Shown: positions 60,881 through 64,000 of the stretch, in pieces
How positions within the stretch are numbered: the first letter of the stretch is position 1
How the letters are laid out: each line of letters opens with the position of its first letter
From: Pyrocephalus nanus
Lineage: Eukaryota; Chordata; Aves; Passeriformes; Tyrannidae
DNA: 64,000 nucleotides
Assembly: GCA_038380795.1 (NCBI GenBank)
Contig: CM076276.1
Span: 13,778,001-13,842,000 of the forward strand
Direction of reading: 5' to 3'
Program-made: the position numbers and the translations under genes
Notes under the pieces: generated by a model
What the model saw: the letters and a program-made list of their open reading frames with translations, nothing else
What the model was told of the DNA's origin: nothing
Databases searched by the model: none

Positions 60881-62645
60881 TCCAAGGAACAGATCCAGCA
60901 ATGCCTCTCACGGTCCTGCTTGCAGACCCTCAGGCATCCCCCCGTGGGGGCAGTCAGAGCCTTCGTTGATGGCATTCCCAGCCCTCTGGAGCGCCGCGGG
61001 CTGCACAGCCCCGACCCCCTCCTCGCCCGGAGCTGCCACTGCTCTTCCCTCGCCTCTGCCACAGACGGCTCTGGGATCACTTACCAATTAGTGTGGCCTG
61101 CTCATTAAAGCTCATTATCTGCCAGTGTGAACTTGGATGGGATTGTGCGGGCTTGGCAGGGGATCAAAATCTTCCTTTTTTCAGAATTGCATCCCGCTCA
61201 GCCCCCGTGCTCCGGGAACAGCCCCGCGGCTGCACCAGAAGGCTGGGGGATGCGGTGCTGCCTTTTAGAAGGGGAAAAAAAAGTGCCTAGCAAATTAAGC
61301 TGACTCCTCCTCACAGCAGAGACCCGTTGATGCTCCCCACCGATGCTGCGATGGAGCACAGGGACGCCTGCACCTCTGTCTTCCAGGAGTCTGGGGATGT
61401 ACAGGGGTAAATGGCAGGACTTTTTGACCACTGTGGGATAGTGAGCTCAGCCCGGCTCCAGGACACAGAGCCGGCAGCGATGGGAAATGTCAGCTGCCAA
61501 CCACAGAAATTAGGTTTCTTCTCCATGTGGTACATTGTCGAGAGGGGCTGGTCTCAGAAGTTTCTTGGCTATTTTCTGCTTCTCATTGCAAGGATAGAGG
61601 GGAAAACAAAAAATTCTGACAAAACCCTTTTTCTCCCACTGCCTCCATGGGTGTTTTGAGTAAAAGAGGTGCCAGAAAACCCAACAGATTACACAGCTGG
61701 GATGAAAACATCTCTGCTCATGGAAGGACACTTCACTGTGTGGGGACTGAGCTGGAGGGCAAAGCCCTGTGCCCACATTCTGCCCTCCTGCCCCCCAAGG
61801 CATCGGTCTAGGACTGGCTCTGCTGTCACCACACACATCTCAGCCTCTGCCTGACTCTGTGACACCAGTGCCTGGGGGGTGGCATGGACCCAGATCCTTG
61901 GGCATGGATGGGGACATTGCTTTGTGGCCACAAAGGCCAGTCCTGAGCATCCTGCAGCTGCAAGGCAAACAAGCCAAAGTCTTTTTGTGCTGGGAAAATC
62001 AATCCCAAATGCAGCCTGGTTTCATAAGAACCAGGAGCATGGGAGTGGGAGCCATGTCTTTCCCAGTGCCTCCTTCCCCTCTTTCCCAAAGCCGTCCTTC
62101 CCCTGGGAGACACCAGGTCTGGCTTTCATTAGCGAATGAGCCTGTTTTGGTGAATGGCTCTTGTCAATATTGATTAAATTCCATCTTCCCATGTGCAGAC
62201 AAATCCTCTTGCAGCCCCTTCAGTGCTACCATCCTAAAATAACTCAGTAACAAGACACGGTTTAACCCTTCCTTCCTCCTCCAAAAGAAAAAAACCCAAG
62301 GTGAAATCACCCCCTAACTGCTCCTTTGTTCATCTCCCGCATGGAACCACCCAGTAACAAGACAAAAATCCACCAGCCAGTGGAAAGCAGCTGGTCTAAG
62401 TTCAAGCCAAAGAGCCTCAGCTTGTGTGAGCCAGGGCTTTAGCACAGGCCAAGCTGGGAAGGCTGCGCTTACATCATTAACAAAATCCCCAGCAAATGCT
62501 CCCTGTGGCATCCAACCAGCTCTCCAGGGCTGCAAATTGTGCCCAGGAGCATATTCCTCCTCAGCCCCTCCTTTCCAGGGTGCCTTTCACCGCAGACATC
62601 CCTGTGCCTGCATCCCACGCTGCCCTGGATTAACCGCCTCTTTTA

Positions 62646-62668
62646 TTGCTGCCAATTACTGGCAGCAA
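62646..62668. repeat. Perfect inverted repeat, 9-bp arms, 5-bp loop
   Basis: Arms TTGCTGCCA and TGGCAGCAA flank ATTAC. The symmetry suggests either a small hairpin or a binding site for a dimeric factor. Intergenic, upstream of PEMT. Confidence 0.85.
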
Positions 62669-62882
62669 AGCTGCCGCAGGGATGAAGGATGTGAGATGGG
62701 TTACACCTTCCCAGCCCTAATGACGTGAGGATTTGCAGGCTGGAGCAGCAGCCTCGGCTCCCCACGGAGCGGTGGATCAGCACACAGCCCCCCACCCTGC
62801 CTCCCTGCACGTCCTTTGCACCCCACTGCTGGATGCTGCACGTGCTCTTGTGGGGAACAGCTGTATCCCCGAGCTCTGGCGT

Positions 62883-62955
62883 GGATCAGGGGATGGGAAG
62901 GGGTGTGGATCAGGGGTTTTGGAAGGTGCACGGATCAAGGGATGGGAAGGTGAAG
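62883..62955. repeat. 24-25-bp tandem repeat, about 3 copies
   Basis: GGATCAGGGGATGGGAAGG recurs with changes at 62883, 62907 and 62932. A small GC-rich minisatellite, non-coding. Confidence 0.75.
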
Positions 62956-63395
62956 CCCATCTTTGGTGACCCAGAGAGCTTCCCATGTGGGTGGGAGTGG
63001 AGGCAGCACCAGGCTGCAGGCAGCAGACCACACTCGACTGCTGCTGAATGCTCTGAGGCTTCACACTGCGAGAAGAATGAGCAGATAATAGGATTTTCCG
63101 TCTCTTCAAAGGGCGCTCGAGCCAGGCCCCGGTGCTGTGTGACGCCCTGGGGAAGAGCTGCCGGGAAGATCCCACACCTCCCAGCCGGCGCCACAGCCAC
63201 AGGGATGCTCCCAGCTGCAGAGCAGCCACCAGCGTGCAAACAGGGACTGGGGATCTGGGCTCTGGGAGGGCAGAAGGCTGGAAGGCACCACGGGGATTAT
63301 CACAGTGATACCAACCAAAGAGGGGCAAGGGGAGGTGAAACTGTGGTGCTGCCACAACAGGAGTCAGGGGATGGCTCAACTGCCCTGATGTTTTT

Positions 63396-63636
63396 CATAG
63401 AATTGTTTGGGAATGGTTTGGGTTGGAAGGGACCTTCAAGACCATCTGCCATGGGCAGGGACACCTTCCACTAGCCCAGGTTGCTCCAAGCCCTGTCCAA
63501 CGTGGCCTTGAACACTTCCAGGGATGGGGCAGCCACAGCTTCTCTGGGCAACCTGTGCCAGGGCCTCCCCACCCTCACAGGGAAGAATTTCTTCCTAATA
63601 CCCAATCTGAACCTCCTCTCTTTCAATTCAAAGCCA
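63396..63636 (-). mobile_element. CR1 LINE 3' end
   Basis: On plus it reads the complement of a CR1 tail: ATAGAATTGTTTGGG, GGTTTGGGTTGGAAGGGACC, TTCCACTAGCCCAGGTTGC, ACACTTCCAGGGATGGGGC, AAGAATTTCTTCCTAATACC. It is 5'-truncated. Confidence 0.93.
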
Positions 63637-64000
63637 GGAACAGCTGCTCTGCTGCAGCAGCAAGCGGGAAAGCAGAGAGTGGGCTTTCCACTTTGTGTTC
63701 ACAGCAGCCAGGGCACGCTCACATCACCACACCAAAGGCATGGCACACTCACACCTCTCTGCTGCACACACTGGCACCAGCTCAGGGCAGAGCAGACGCC
63801 CCCGGCCAGCCCGAGGTCCCGAGGTCCCCGACTGCTGCGCAGGAGCAGCCGAGGGACCATCTGGAGGCTCATTTGAAGAGCTCCCACGTCCCCACATCCC
63901 TGCTCCATTTCTCCTCGGATGGCTTATCAGCAGTGACTTTCCCGACAGCAATCGATAGAAAACATTTTATCACCTTCCCAGGCGGCAGGATCCGTGGAGT

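Larger units (their letters stand above)
45881..64000. other. Intergenic DNA upstream of PEMT; no gene recognised
   Basis: Apart from six CR1 fragments, microsatellites and inverted repeats listed separately, I see no exon that can be tied to a known protein. In mammals RAI1 lies divergently on this side; its large coding exon is not here, although untranslated 5' exons could be and would be invisible to me. AT-rich, homeodomain-site-rich patches occur at about 48720-48910 and 54440-54540. Confidence 0.6.

Noticed and set aside
1..64000. CRISPR arrays, bacterial operons, insertion sequences, tRNA or rRNA genes
   Set aside because: None of the required repeat-spacer, ribosomal or cloverleaf patterns was seen; split exons and CR1 elements mark the sequence as vertebrate nuclear DNA.

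Overview
The window looks like nuclear DNA from a bird. Eleven fragments of CR1-type LINEs are recognisable by their 3' ends (the CCAACCCAAACCATTCTATGA-like tail or its complement). The genes are split by introns, and gene-dense stretches are GC-rich with a CpG-island promoter. I recognise one protein-coding gene, PEMT (phosphatidylethanolamine N-methyltransferase). It lies on the minus strand and is complete in the window.

PEMT layout (minus strand, so 5' is at high coordinates): exon 1, 45604-45491; exon 2, 43205-43098; exon 3, 23841-23726; exon 4, 16159-16014; exon 5, 12061-11950; exon 6, 8097-8023; exon 7, 7252-7198 (stop). All six introns have GT-AG ends and the phases join in frame. The CDS is 726 nt, or 241 codons plus stop. 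A second in-frame ATG at the start of the transmembrane core (43190) would give a 198-residue short form. This mirrors the long and short PEMT isoforms known in mammals. The enzyme sits in ER and mitochondria-associated membranes and methylates phosphatidylethanolamine three times to phosphatidylcholine, using S-adenosylmethionine (AdoMet).

Region by region. 1-7197: DNA downstream of PEMT, no coding gene recognised; holds a small 18-bp tandem repeat, a pair of CACGTG E-boxes near GC boxes, and two distant AATAAA signals on the PEMT strand. 7198-45604: PEMT, with a 19-kb intron 2 in which I see no CR1 3' end but which holds a CpG-enriched patch next to a TAAT-rich duplicated element. Intron 3 holds a CR1 and a perfect 13-bp-stem inverted repeat. 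Intron 1 carries a diverged 23-bp minisatellite right beside the promoter. 45185-45880: CpG-island promoter. 45881-64000: upstream intergenic DNA, rich in CR1 fragments, with CR1-derived microsatellites and a few AT-rich patches that look like candidate regulatory elements. In mammals PEMT lies between RASD1 and RAI1; no coding exon of either is visible here.

The most interesting observation is in PEMT itself. Two of the four residues reported for AdoMet binding in human PEMT differ: the first Gly of the GxG motif is Ala, and the second Glu of the EE pair is Gly. No new biological system was found. The remaining findings are structural or regulatory candidates of modest strength.
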